DNA of 64,000 nt from Actinomycetes bacterium (GTDB lineage: Bacteria > Actinomycetota > Acidimicrobiia > Acidimicrobiales > Ilumatobacteraceae): positions 186,001 through 250,000 of the forward strand of contig JAIOPC010000002.1 in the NCBI GenBank assembly GCA_021414085.1, read 5' to 3'. Each line of letters opens with the position of its first letter. Positions within the stretch are counted from its first letter, which is position 1. Shown piece by piece: positions 25,370 to 33,351 of the stretch. Position numbers and translations under genes: made by a program. The notes below the pieces were generated by a model, which saw nothing but the letters and a program-made list of their open reading frames with translations, searched no databases and had not been told where the DNA came from.

Positions 25370-26572
25370 GTGGCCAAGAACAGCTACCCAATCGTCGAAC
25401 GTCACGCCGATGGTGTGACAGTCATCGCCCGCAGCAATGTCGAGGCATATGAAGTCGCGTCCGAGGCACTGGGCCAGGACTGCAGCATCACCAGTGTCGA
25501 CAAGGTCCAGCAGGGCGGAGTCGGCGGATTCTTCGCCACCGAGTTGGTGAAGGTGACCGCGCAACCTGCCCGTGGGCCCAAGACCAATCGCGATCTACCC
25601 AACCGCGACGTCCCCAATCGGGATCTACCCAGTCGCGATGTCCCCACTCGCACCGCACCGAATCGCGATTCGGAGGCGGCGTTTGCGAGCGCCGAGGACC
25701 TGCTCTCATCGCTGCGCACGAAAGTGCCTAACTTCGCCGATCGACTGCTCGATGAGTGGCTCGCCGAGACGACCCACGAATTCGATCGCCCGATGATGGC
25801 CGCTCCCGGAACCGTCACTGCCGCGCCAACCGCGTCGGCCGCTCCGAACAACTACCGAGCGACAACACCGCCGCCGCCAGCAGAGCAACGGCCCGAGCCG
25901 GCGACGACACAACCGCAAGTCGCCGCAGTTCCTGCCCCGCTCGAGTCTCTCGCCTCAGTCGTCGACACAGCACCGACTCGTGTGCCAGCGCCAACGAAAC
26001 CAAAGATGGCGGTGGCCCCGCGGGTGAGTACCGATCAGCGCTGGTCGCATCGGGCGTTGCGCGCCGCTGGCGTGCCCGACCAGGTGGTCGAGCTTGCGAT
26101 GGCGAGCGAGCCGGTCACAGAAGGCGAGTGGATTGTTGCGCTGATGCGCGCGCTACGGGGCTTCTGCGGGACAACGCTCGCGGCTCCGTCGGTAATGATC
26201 GGCTCGTCGTGCGTCGACCTTGCCAAGCAGCTGCGGCTCGTCACGGTCGCGGCCGACGAGTTGGTCGATTCAGTGTCGACGGTTGCCGCCCCAGCGGTCG
26301 GCGCGCGAGCGTTGATCGCTGGATTGAACGAACGTCAGGTGCACCTTGTGGTCGGGGCGGACTGGCAGCAACTCGGCGGGGTGCAGGCCCATGTCGTCAG
26401 CGCCAGTTCGCAAGCGGATCTCCTTGAGGCGCTGCGGGTCTGCGTCGCGTGGGGCGGCACACTCGGCTGGTACTGGTCGGGTGATCGCTACGAACGGCTC
26501 GACGAGTTCACGGTCGTCTCGCACATTCGCGAGTTACTCAACCGGGCGCAGCCAGTACTCGTGCAGTCATGA
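25370..26572 (+). CDS. FlhF-like protein without a GTPase P-loop
   Basis: GTG 25370 is chosen because CTCGGAGG ends 9 bases upstream. Residues about 15-65 resemble the N-terminal B domain of FlhF (ARSNVEAYEVASEALGQDCS, then QQGGVGGFFATELVKVTA). A repetitive and Pro/Ala-rich linker follows. The C-terminal ~180 residues have the helical and alternating-hydrophobic pattern of an FlhF NG domain but contain no GxxxxGKT motif. FlhF is an SRP-type GTPase that guides flagellar placement and normally follows flhA, as here. I infer a degenerate, non-GTPase FlhF relative. The family assignment is moderate. Confidence 0.6.
   Translation: MAKNSYPIVERHADGVTVIARSNVEAYEVASEALGQDCSITSVDKVQQGGVGGFFATELVKVTAQPARGPKTNRDLPNRDVPNRDLPSRDVPTRTAPNRDSEAAFASAEDLLSSLRTKVPNFADRLLDEWLAETTHEFDRPMMAAPGTVTAAPTASAAPNNYRATTPPPPAEQRPEPATTQPQVAAVPAPLESLASVVDTAPTRVPAPTKPKMAVAPRVSTDQRWSHRALRAAGVPDQVVELAMASEPVTEGEWIVALMRALRGFCGTTLAAPSVMIGSSCVDLAKQLRLVTVAADELVDSVSTVAAPAVGARALIAGLNERQVHLVVGADWQQLGGVQAHVVSASSQADLLEALRVCVAWGGTLGWYWSGDRYERLDEFTVVSHIRELLNRAQPVLVQS
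25586..25670 (+). repeat. 15-bp imperfect tandem repeats inside the FlhF-like gene
   Basis: About five and a half 15-bp units starting at 25586 encode five-residue N/S-R-D-L/V-P repeats (DLPNRDVPNRDLPSRDVPTR). They lie in the linker between the B-like domain and the C-terminal domain. Confidence 0.8.
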
Positions 26573-28026
26573 GCTCCGCCGACACCGAGGGCGACCCGTC
26601 GATCGTCGAACCCCAGCAGGAAGCGGTCTCCCCGGCCGAGTCGGTGGCGGGCGATGCCCACAGCGATCAAGCAAACGCGACGACGCTGAAGGTCTGGATC
26701 CCCGCCGCGCGAGCACCAGTAATCGCCGCCCTCGAAAGCGCCGGGGCGACCGTGCTTGATGATCCGGAAGGCGCCGAGTACGCCGTCATCTCAACTCGGC
26801 TCGCCCGTCACCGAATCGCCGAGTACACAACCCACGCACGCGAATGTGGCCTCCCGGTTCTTGTCCTGGTGCATCCCGGTGGCGAAGAGCAAGCAGTCAC
26901 CGCGCTGTGCAGCGGGGGCCAGACTGCAATTGCTGAGAGCGACCTCGACGCATTGCGCTCGCTGCGCGGCGCCAGCACGGAGCCAGATGCCGATCGGATC
27001 GAGTCGCTCCTCAAAGCATTCGGAGCCAGGCTCGGCCGCGGGCAGACGCAAGAGGACGACGAGTCCCGGTTGGTCGATCCAGTCTCGGAACTGCCGGCGG
27101 CGGGGGCTTTGCAGTTGCGATCGGAGACTGCGCCGAGTGACACGCCACAAAACCTGCGCATCATGTCGATCGCCGTTCCTGCCCTGGAAGGCACGACGTG
27201 GCCGCGCGCTGGAACCGACGCCCACGATCTCTTGCATCGTCGCATCGCCAACGGCTTGCGACTGGTGTGCGCTGGCAGAGGCGACCTGTTCGACACCGGC
27301 CACGGAGCATTCACCGTCGTTGCGACGGATCTCGACGTTGCAGCCACCGAAGACATCGGTGCATCGATCGCCGAGGTCGTGCACGGCTACCAGTCCGACG
27401 GGCAACTTCCGCTTGCTGTAGCGGTCGGCCACGCGGGCCCGGAGTGTTCGCACGACTTCGCGACCCTTCGCGAGTTGGCCGGGCGCGCCGAAATCGCTGC
27501 CCGCGAGCCCGACAGCCCGAGCGTGCTCGACGCCGCCCAGCTGGCACGCCCCTTCGCGACCGCCACAGGGCTCGATGTGACGTTTCGGCTCGCGAAGTTG
27601 GCAGCCGAACGCGAAGGTGTCACTTCGCGCGACGAGGTCGCATCAGTTGCCGCCGACATTGCAACGTTGCTCGGCATCGAAGGCACGCAGCGTCTGTTGG
27701 TTCAGTTCTGCGCGGCGGTATCCGACATCGGAGCAGCGATCGTTGGCGACGCGGAAAATCGTGTCGAGATCTCGGCCGCGGTGATTGGCCCCGTCGCAGG
27801 CCCGACGGTCAGTGCCGTGCTCCGCTCGCTCAGCGAACATTGGGATGGCAGCGGTCGGCCCGACGGATTGAGCGGATCAGCGATTCCGGAACCGGCGCGC
27901 ATCATCGCGGTTGCCGAGCAGTTGGTACGCGACGGCTACTCCCCGGCGACGCTGGATGCGGGCTCGAACACGATCTTCGATCCGAACGTCGTGCGCGCCG
28001 CGCACGAACTGGCGCGGCAACGATGA
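26569..28026 (+). CDS. Degenerate GGDEF/HD-GYP-like protein in the flagellar operon
   Basis: The 485-residue protein overlaps the FlhF-like gene (ATGA). Residues about 30-140 are an alpha/beta module resembling a receiver fold. About 210-300 resemble a GGDEF fold without the GGDEF motif. About 340-480 match an HD-GYP domain by its distal motif (SEHWDGSGRPDGLSGSAIPE, then PARIIAVAEQL). The proximal HD metal motif, normally HDIGK, reads VSDIGAAI, so the catalytic His is missing. I infer a non-catalytic sensor or scaffold derived from cyclic-di-GMP enzymes. No signal peptide or membrane helix is visible. Confidence 0.65.
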   Translation: MSSADTEGDPSIVEPQQEAVSPAESVAGDAHSDQANATTLKVWIPAARAPVIAALESAGATVLDDPEGAEYAVISTRLARHRIAEYTTHARECGLPVLVLVHPGGEEQAVTALCSGGQTAIAESDLDALRSLRGASTEPDADRIESLLKAFGARLGRGQTQEDDESRLVDPVSELPAAGALQLRSETAPSDTPQNLRIMSIAVPALEGTTWPRAGTDAHDLLHRRIANGLRLVCAGRGDLFDTGHGAFTVVATDLDVAATEDIGASIAEVVHGYQSDGQLPLAVAVGHAGPECSHDFATLRELAGRAEIAAREPDSPSVLDAAQLARPFATATGLDVTFRLAKLAAEREGVTSRDEVASVAADIATLLGIEGTQRLLVQFCAAVSDIGAAIVGDAENRVEISAAVIGPVAGPTVSAVLRSLSEHWDGSGRPDGLSGSAIPEPARIIAVAEQLVRDGYSPATLDAGSNTIFDPNVVRAAHELARQR

Positions 28027-28478
28027 GCAGCGAGCCGGAAGTCCATTCACCGAGCCCGGAGGTCGAGCTGCTCGTCGCGCTCGTTCATGCGACGGGAGAA
28101 GTGCTCGATCACCTGCGGTTGCTGGATTCGTGCCGCTACGGCCCAGCCGAGGTGGTGCAGGCCGCGGTGGCCGACCTACGCGTTGCGGTGGAGGCCCTCG
28201 GTCACGTCGGTGGCCTGGGCGACGCGACGACCTTGCGCAGGCTGCAGGAAGCTACGCAAGGGCGGTCCGATGCCGAGTTGGGCACATCGTTGGCGACGAT
28301 GGTGCGCAACAACGTGCGCCGAATTGGTGAACAAAGTGCGTTGCTGTCCCTAGAACTCCGCCATCTTCTGGCGGATACAAGAGAAGTGGTGTCAATTGCG
28401 ACCGGTGGTGCCGGCACTTACGACTCTCACGGGTACACGACCGTCGGCGAACTCCGCCGCCAGCGCGCACAGGGCTGA
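28023..28478 (+). CDS. flgN: FlgN-like export chaperone
   Basis: The frame extends far upstream, but ATG 28023 overlaps the preceding stop (ATGA), giving 151 residues of helical protein. FlgN is the chaperone for the hook-filament junction proteins FlgK and FlgL. Size, helical character (VELLVALVHATGEVLDHLRL; NNVRRIGEQSALLSLELRHL) and position 66 bases before flgK support it. The sequence family is too divergent to be certain. Confidence 0.65.
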   Translation: MSSEPEVHSPSPEVELLVALVHATGEVLDHLRLLDSCRYGPAEVVQAAVADLRVAVEALGHVGGLGDATTLRRLQEATQGRSDAELGTSLATMVRNNVRRIGEQSALLSLELRHLLADTREVVSIATGGAGTYDSHGYTTVGELRRQRAQG

Positions 28479-28544
28479 CGGTTCACGCTCAGCCAATGAA
28501 CTTCGCTATTCGAAAGGGCGCCCACTAGGGGTAGTGATGCACAA

Positions 28545-29840
28545 GTGATCAGCTCGGCCCTCTCGATCGCCGTCAGTGCGTTACGCGCTCATAGCTACGC
28601 CACAGAGATCACTAGCCACAACGTCGCCAACGCGGCCACACCCGGCTATCGACGCCAACGCGTTGAACTGCAGACCGCCTTCCCGCGCCAGGGACCATTG
28701 GGGCAGATGGGTGCCGGTGTCGAGGCGGCGCGCATTACGCGGGCCTCCGATCGACTGGCCGACTTACGGGTACGCAGTTCGACAGCGCAGGCCGGCTACT
28801 TCGGTTCGCGCGCGCAGGTAATGCAAACGATGGAAGTCGTGTTTGGCGAGCCCACCCAGGGAGTGACCAAGGAACTCACCGCAATGTGGGATGCCTTCGC
28901 GACGCTGTCTGTGAGCCCGAGTGATTCCGCGGCTCGGTATCAGGTGTTGTCGGCACTGCAAAGCACCGCCGACCGGATCAATCAGGTTGGTGCCGGTCTC
29001 GACCAACTCAGCGCCGACGCATCGCGCCGGTTGAGCGGCGATGTCGCTGAGGCCAACGACCTCATCACTCGCCTGGCCGAACTCAACCGCTTCCCGCGAA
29101 CGTCCGGCGGGCTCCCTGCCGACATGGCGGACGAGCGCGACCGCGCCATCGACCAACTGGCGGCGACGCTCGGGACGGTGGCCACGATCGAAGACGACGG
29201 CCAAACGCGGGTGACGTTGAATGGATTGGCTGTAGTCGATGGCGAGATCGGCACGCACCTCACTGTGGCTGCCCCACCCGCCGTTGGCGTCGTCACCCAC
29301 CCGACCGGGCCCGTAACCCTGGGCGGTTCTGTGGGCGGTTTGCAGGCCGCCTTGCGCACCGACATCGCCGATGCACGCGCTGATCTTGACGCATTCACGG
29401 CCGACCTTGTTGCGGCGCTGAACACCACGCACGCCACCGGCTTCACGCCAGCGGGCGCGAGCGGTGGGCCACTCCTCACGATCGTGTCCGGGCAAGTGAC
29501 CGTGGCAGTGACCCAGGCGGCGGACCTGGCAGCGACCGATGTCGTCGGCCAGACGCAAAACGGTCGCACCGCCGACGCCTTGGCGGAGTTGCGCAACACT
29601 CAGGGCGACGCATACCGATCGCTAGTGACATCGCTCTCCGGACGCATCGGGGGCATCGTCCGTTCTTCGGAGACTGCCAGCACTGTCGCCGATGAGGCTT
29701 CGCTGCAACGCGATTCCGGCTTGGGCGTGAACCTCGATGAAGAAATGACGGATCTGATGAGCCAGCAACGCGCCTACCAGGCAGCGGCCAAGCTCGTCAC
29801 CCTGATCGACGACATGCTGCAGAGCCTGATCCAGATGTGA
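28545..29840 (+). CDS. flgK: Hook-filament junction protein FlgK (HAP1)
   Basis: FlgK (431 residues) has an N-terminal LSIAVSALRAHSYATEITSH then NVANAATPGYRRQRVEL, diagnostic for this family. The C-terminus has GVNLDEEMTDLMSQQRAYQA then KLVTLIDDMLQSLIQM. It is shorter than enterobacterial FlgK, so the central domains are reduced. GTG start. flgL follows 7 bases later. Confidence 0.95.
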   Translation: MISSALSIAVSALRAHSYATEITSHNVANAATPGYRRQRVELQTAFPRQGPLGQMGAGVEAARITRASDRLADLRVRSSTAQAGYFGSRAQVMQTMEVVFGEPTQGVTKELTAMWDAFATLSVSPSDSAARYQVLSALQSTADRINQVGAGLDQLSADASRRLSGDVAEANDLITRLAELNRFPRTSGGLPADMADERDRAIDQLAATLGTVATIEDDGQTRVTLNGLAVVDGEIGTHLTVAAPPAVGVVTHPTGPVTLGGSVGGLQAALRTDIADARADLDAFTADLVAALNTTHATGFTPAGASGGPLLTIVSGQVTVAVTQAADLAATDVVGQTQNGRTADALAELRNTQGDAYRSLVTSLSGRIGGIVRSSETASTVADEASLQRDSGLGVNLDEEMTDLMSQQRAYQAAAKLVTLIDDMLQSLIQM

Positions 29841-29847
29841 TGAACCA

Positions 29848-30753
29848 ATGACCGCGTTCCCTCGTATCTCCTTCCTTGGTGCCAACCATGCCGCACAGGG
29901 TCGTTTGCGCGCGGCGTACGCGCGCATGGAGAAAGCCAACGAGCGCGTCTCGACCGGCAAGCTGTACAGCAGGCCCTCAGAGAATCAGTCGGCTTCCGCG
30001 CGTGCCGCGCGCTTGCAAGATCAGATCGATCAGTTGGCAACCTTCGGTCGCGCGGTCGACGACTCGCGTTCGCGTCTTTCGATCGCCGACACCAAGACAC
30101 AGCAAGCGGTGGATCTGTATCACCGGGTCACCGAACTCGCGACCCAAGCGTCGACCTCCACCACCTCGCCGGCCGCGAGGGCTTCGATCGCTGTGGAGAT
30201 CGGCGAGATCCGCGGCGAGTTGCAATCCATTGCCAACTCCTCCTACCTCGGCGCACCGCTGTTCGCGGGGCTGCAGTCGGGCGATGCCGTCGTGTACGAC
30301 TCCGGCTCGTCGAGCTGGGTGTTCAACGGGGCGCCCACCGATCACCTTCGCCGGCGTGTTGCGGCGGGCGAGATCGTCGACGTGAGCATCACGGCTGGCG
30401 AACTGTTCTCAAACGGCGGCAACGACATCTTCACCGTCCTCGACGACCTCACTACCGCACTCACCAGCAACAACACGACGGGGATCCAGGCTTCGCTCGG
30501 GCAGGTGAATGGGCTGCGCGACACGTTGTCGGCCGGGCAAGCGCGACTCGGCGCTGCACTCAATCGGGTGGAACAAGCAGCCGATCGCAACGCCTCGGTC
30601 CTGGTGTTGTCGATCGCCGAGATGTCGCGCGTTGAAGATGTCGACCTGGGCGATGCCATCACGGATCAGGGTCGACTGTCGATGGCCTATCAGGCTGCGC
30701 TGGGAGTGACGGCGAAGGCAAACGAGCAGACCCTGTTGGATTGGTGGCGCTAA
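29848..30753 (+). CDS. flgL: Hook-filament junction protein FlgL (HAP3)
   Basis: FlgL (301 residues) has flagellin-like ends. The N-terminus has RVSTGKLYSRPSENQSASAR; the C-terminus has LSIAEMSRVEDVDLGDAITD then AYQAALGVTAKANEQTLLDW. It follows flgK and precedes fliW-csrA, the order seen in many Gram-positive and spirochaete genomes. Confidence 0.94.
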   Translation: MTAFPRISFLGANHAAQGRLRAAYARMEKANERVSTGKLYSRPSENQSASARAARLQDQIDQLATFGRAVDDSRSRLSIADTKTQQAVDLYHRVTELATQASTSTTSPAARASIAVEIGEIRGELQSIANSSYLGAPLFAGLQSGDAVVYDSGSSSWVFNGAPTDHLRRRVAAGEIVDVSITAGELFSNGGNDIFTVLDDLTTALTSNNTTGIQASLGQVNGLRDTLSAGQARLGAALNRVEQAADRNASVLVLSIAEMSRVEDVDLGDAITDQGRLSMAYQAALGVTAKANEQTLLDWWR

Positions 30754-30778
30754 CCGCCACGGGCCACCCCTGGCTGCC

Positions 30779-30790
30779 AGCCCACACAGT
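30779..30790 (+). promoter_or_regulatory. Recurrent AGCCCACACAGT motif upstream of fliW
   Basis: Lies in the flgL-fliW gap, about 45 bases before the start region. The first ten bases match the fliS and fliM copies. A CACACGAT word recurs at 30801-30808. Confidence 0.25.
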
Positions 30791-30822
30791 TCCCCTCGTT
30801 CACACGATGTGAGCTGTAGGAA

Positions 30823-31257
30823 GTGGCGAGGAGCATGCCAATGAAAGTCATCCAGACACCCGACGGTTTCCCTGGGTTCGCGTCGACCCGCGAGTGGGTC
30901 TTGGAAGGCGAGACCGACGCCGTCTTCGCAGTGCTGCGTGATCGGGAACAGCCGGCCATCGGACTGCTGGTGACGGAACCGTGGGACCTCGCACCCGGCT
31001 ACGAACCGGATCTTCCCGACGAGGAACTACGACGAATCGGCGTGGAAGAGGCGACCGACGTGCAACTGCTTGTCGTCGCGACCATCGCCCCAGCGTCGGC
31101 GAGTCAAGGCGACGGTGCTGATGCCGATCGCGACATGACGATCTGGCTCAACCTTGCAGCTCCGATCGCGATCAGCCGGCGCACCAATCAGGCCCGCCAG
31201 GTCATTCTCGATCGGCAAGGGTGGCCACTGCGCCACGCCGTCGCGGCGAGGAACTGA
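30823..31257 (+). CDS. fliW: Flagellar assembly factor FliW
   Basis: FliW (144 residues from GTG 30823; ATG 30835 or 30841 also possible, the latter preceded by GAGGAG) binds either flagellin or CsrA and so couples flagellin level to its translation. The IQTPDGFPGF motif near the start, the central loop VTEPWDLAPGYEPDLPDEEL and the C-terminal NLAAPIAISRRTNQARQVIL match the family. The gene is followed at once by csrA. Confidence 0.92.
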   Translation: MARSMPMKVIQTPDGFPGFASTREWVLEGETDAVFAVLRDREQPAIGLLVTEPWDLAPGYEPDLPDEELRRIGVEEATDVQLLVVATIAPASASQGDGADADRDMTIWLNLAAPIAISRRTNQARQVILDRQGWPLRHAVAARN

Positions 31258-31258
31258 C

Positions 31259-31498
31259 ATGTTGGTCCTCACCCGCCGTCAAGGAGAAACGTTCGTCCTC
31301 GGAGACGACATCGAGATCGAGATCCTCGACATCAAGCCCGGCGTCGTTCGCGTTGGCATTCGTGCGCCACGCCAGGTGCGCGTATTGCGCAGCGAGTTGA
31401 TTCATGCTGTCGCCGCCGCCAACCGAGAGGCAACCGTCGGCAGCGCAGTCGACGCCGCTTCGATCACGGTTGATGCACACCCAGTCGTTCGCCTGTAA
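31259..31498 (+). CDS. csrA: Translational regulator CsrA
   Basis: CsrA (79 residues) is a dimeric RNA-binding protein that blocks ribosome binding at GGA-containing leaders. The start MLVLTRRQGETFVLGDDIEI is diagnostic, and GVVRVGIRAPRQVRVLRSEL contains the RNA-binding edge. A C-terminal extension of about 20 residues is present. ATG 31259 begins 1 base after the fliW stop. The flagellin leader at 3569 is its most likely target. Confidence 0.95.
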   Translation: MLVLTRRQGETFVLGDDIEIEILDIKPGVVRVGIRAPRQVRVLRSELIHAVAAANREATVGSAVDAASITVDAHPVVRL

Positions 31499-31547
31499 CG
31501 GTTCGCCCGTAACAGTTCGCCACTTGATTGGTTGACCCGTCACCGGA

Positions 31548-32156
31548 TCACGTCTCGCCGTGGAACTCCCAGTGCCAGGGCTCGCGGGTCGTCGGCATCA
31601 CCCAGCCAAACTCGGCGGCGTTGGCCTTTAACCAGGCGAGCCCAGCTCCGTCCACATCGGCATCGACTGCTAGGCCCCATCCGTGCTCGCTCTTTCCGGG
31701 GGTAGCAGCCAGCCCGCCATTAATGGTCAGGCCCTTGCGCTCGGCGAGATCGACCTGCTGGTCGTAGTTGCGGTAGCTGTCGGTGACGGAGATCGCGACA
31801 CCCGCATCAGCGGCGGCTGCCCGCATCGCAATGAACGACTCCGCCGCCGGCCCCCACAAACGGTGCTGACCAATGCCGATCAGCGTCAACAACTCGCGCG
31901 GGACACGACCGTTTCCAAACTGTTGTAACAGCTCCGGGACGTGGGTCGATGAGGTGACGCCGGCCGTGCCAGCGGGCGTGATGGTGGGAACTGAGCCGAG
32001 GGCGAGGCCACCGATGCCGGCGACGCCCACTTGGCCACCGATCTGAGCCCTGATCATCTCCCAGAGCATCACGGAATCCAGCTGCTTGACGCCCGCAATC
32101 GCTTGCACGCCGCCAACAACTCGCGCGCCGCCTGCAGCTACCGCTTCTATCGCCAT
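31548..32156 (-). CDS. VanY-type D-Ala-D-Ala carboxypeptidase/M15 endopeptidase
   Basis: ATG 32156 is chosen because it follows GGAAGGCGG. The upstream frame extension to 32243 has no such site. The protein (202 residues) has an N-terminal helix-rich part and a C-terminal M15 peptidase domain with SEHGWGLAVDAD (Zn ligands His and Asp) and EPWHWEF (catalytic Glu/His). These enzymes cut peptidoglycan stem peptides. No obvious signal peptide is seen. It lies divergently from fliA and at the end of the flagellar cluster, where no FlgJ is found, so a role in opening the wall for the rod is a reasonable inference. Confidence 0.8.
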   Translation of the reverse strand: MAIEAVAAGGARVVGGVQAIAGVKQLDSVMLWEMIRAQIGGQVGVAGIGGLALGSVPTITPAGTAGVTSSTHVPELLQQFGNGRVPRELLTLIGIGQHRLWGPAAESFIAMRAAAADAGVAISVTDSYRNYDQQVDLAERKGLTINGGLAATPGKSEHGWGLAVDADVDGAGLAWLKANAAEFGWVMPTTREPWHWEFHGET

Positions 32157-32192
32157 CTCGGTGCCGCCTTCCGAACTCGCCCGACAACTGCA

Positions 32193-32231
32193 GACGGTGT
32201 GGGCCGCGCTCCGTGTTCGGCCCACACGGTC
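32193..32231. promoter_or_regulatory. Interrupted palindrome between the M15 peptidase and fliA
   Basis: GTGTGGGCCG (32197-32206) and CGGCCCACAC (32218-32227) are perfect inverted copies, extended outward by three more pairs after one mismatch, with an 11-base centre. The right arm contains the recurrent GCCCACACGGT word (32219). It sits in the divergent promoter region and could be an operator or hairpin. Confidence 0.45.
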
Positions 32232-32266
32232 GACCAGAGGCAAGCGGACTCAAGGAGAGCGACCCG

Positions 32267-33328
32267 GTGGGCGAGCAGAACGACGATGTGGTGTCGGTCA
32301 CCCGAGCAATTAGGGCAGCCCGAATCGCCCGCGCCGGTGCGTTCGCCGGCCACAAGGGCAACGGCCATTCGACGAATGACTACTCGAGCAACGGCAATTC
32401 GAGCAACGGCAATTCGGATAGCGATGAGCTCGCCGCAAACGACGAATCCTTCGTAGAGGTCCGTGTACCGGATGTCGACGATCCGGATGCACAGCAGTTG
32501 GTGGAAGAACACCTTTGGCTGGTCGACCGGATGGTCGGCCAGGCAGCCCGCAGGTTCCCGCGATACGTCGAACGCAGCGAGTTGTGGTCGGCCGGCGTGC
32601 TCGGCCTTGTGGAAGCGGCACGTCGCTACACCCCGTCCTACAACGTGCCGTTTGCTGCCTACGCGTCGGCGCGCGTGCGCGGCGAAATGATGAGTTCGAT
32701 GCGCAGCGGTGACATTGCACCGCGCCGCTTGCGCGCCAGCCTGCGCGAGCTGACCGCTGTGGTGGAGTCGCTGACGCAAGAGCTTGGGCGAGTGCCGACG
32801 CTCGCGGAGGTGGCAACCGCCGCCGGGATCGATGTCGAAGTCGTGCGCTCGCGCATGTACAGCGCCGCCAAGCTGAAGACGACGTCGCTCGACGACGAGT
32901 CCTCGCCGGCGCAAGGCGACCAGGCGCTCACGACGACGAGCACAGAGCCATCCGAACGGCTCAACGATCGCGAGATGCTGGGTGCCTTGCGTGAGGCGGT
33001 ATCGGAGTTGCCCGAGCCGCTGAAGTCGATCTTGGTGCGATCCAACTGGAACAACGAGCGACTGGTCGACATCGCCGCCGACATGGGCATCAGCTTCCAA
33101 CGCGTCGCGCAATACCGCGTGGAAGCCATCACGGCGCTGGCAGCGTGGTTCGCAACTCTTTACGAAGCGGTGCCGGCGCCGGACCCGAGCCTGCCAGGAG
33201 CCGTTCGACGGGCGGCTTACTGCGCGGCGTTGGCTTCACAGTCGACGTGGCGAGCTCGACTGGACGCTGGCAAGTCTGCCGACGACCTCATCGACGACCT
33301 GCAACAACCCTTCGCGCGCCGGTCGTAA
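32267..33328 (+). CDS. fliA: Flagellar-type sigma factor (FliA/WhiG family, sigma-28)
   Basis: GTG 32267 is preferred: AAGGAG lies 9 bases upstream. The protein (353 residues) has a low-complexity Asn/Ser/Gly N-terminal tail with a 15-bp tandem duplication. Sigma region 2 follows (HLWLVDRMVGQAARRFPRYV; ELWSAGVLGLVEAARRYTPS; FAAYASARVRGEMMSSMRS). Region 3 has LGRVPTLAEVATAAGI. Region 4 ends with an HTH (ERLVDIAADMGISFQRVAQY). A further ~50 residues follow region 4. It would direct the FliA-type promoters at 517, 3507, 16451 and 34620. No FlgM anti-sigma gene is evident in the window. Confidence 0.88.
   Translation: MGEQNDDVVSVTRAIRAARIARAGAFAGHKGNGHSTNDYSSNGNSSNGNSDSDELAANDESFVEVRVPDVDDPDAQQLVEEHLWLVDRMVGQAARRFPRYVERSELWSAGVLGLVEAARRYTPSYNVPFAAYASARVRGEMMSSMRSGDIAPRRLRASLRELTAVVESLTQELGRVPTLAEVATAAGIDVEVVRSRMYSAAKLKTTSLDDESSPAQGDQALTTTSTEPSERLNDREMLGALREAVSELPEPLKSILVRSNWNNERLVDIAADMGISFQRVAQYRVEAITALAAWFATLYEAVPAPDPSLPGAVRRAAYCAALASQSTWRARLDAGKSADDLIDDLQQPFARRS
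32384..32413 (+). repeat. 15-bp tandem duplication in the N-terminus of fliA
   Basis: Two identical 15-bp units (32384-32398 and 32399-32413) encode an Asn/Ser/Gly tail segment before the first sigma domain. Confidence 0.8.
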
Positions 33329-33351
33329 CCCACCGGTTCCCGCGCCTCCGC

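Noticed and set aside
27198-28022. Upstream extension of the FlgN-like frame
   Set aside because: It runs out of frame inside the HD-GYP-like gene and is Arg-rich shadow sequence. ATG 28023 overlaps the preceding stop.
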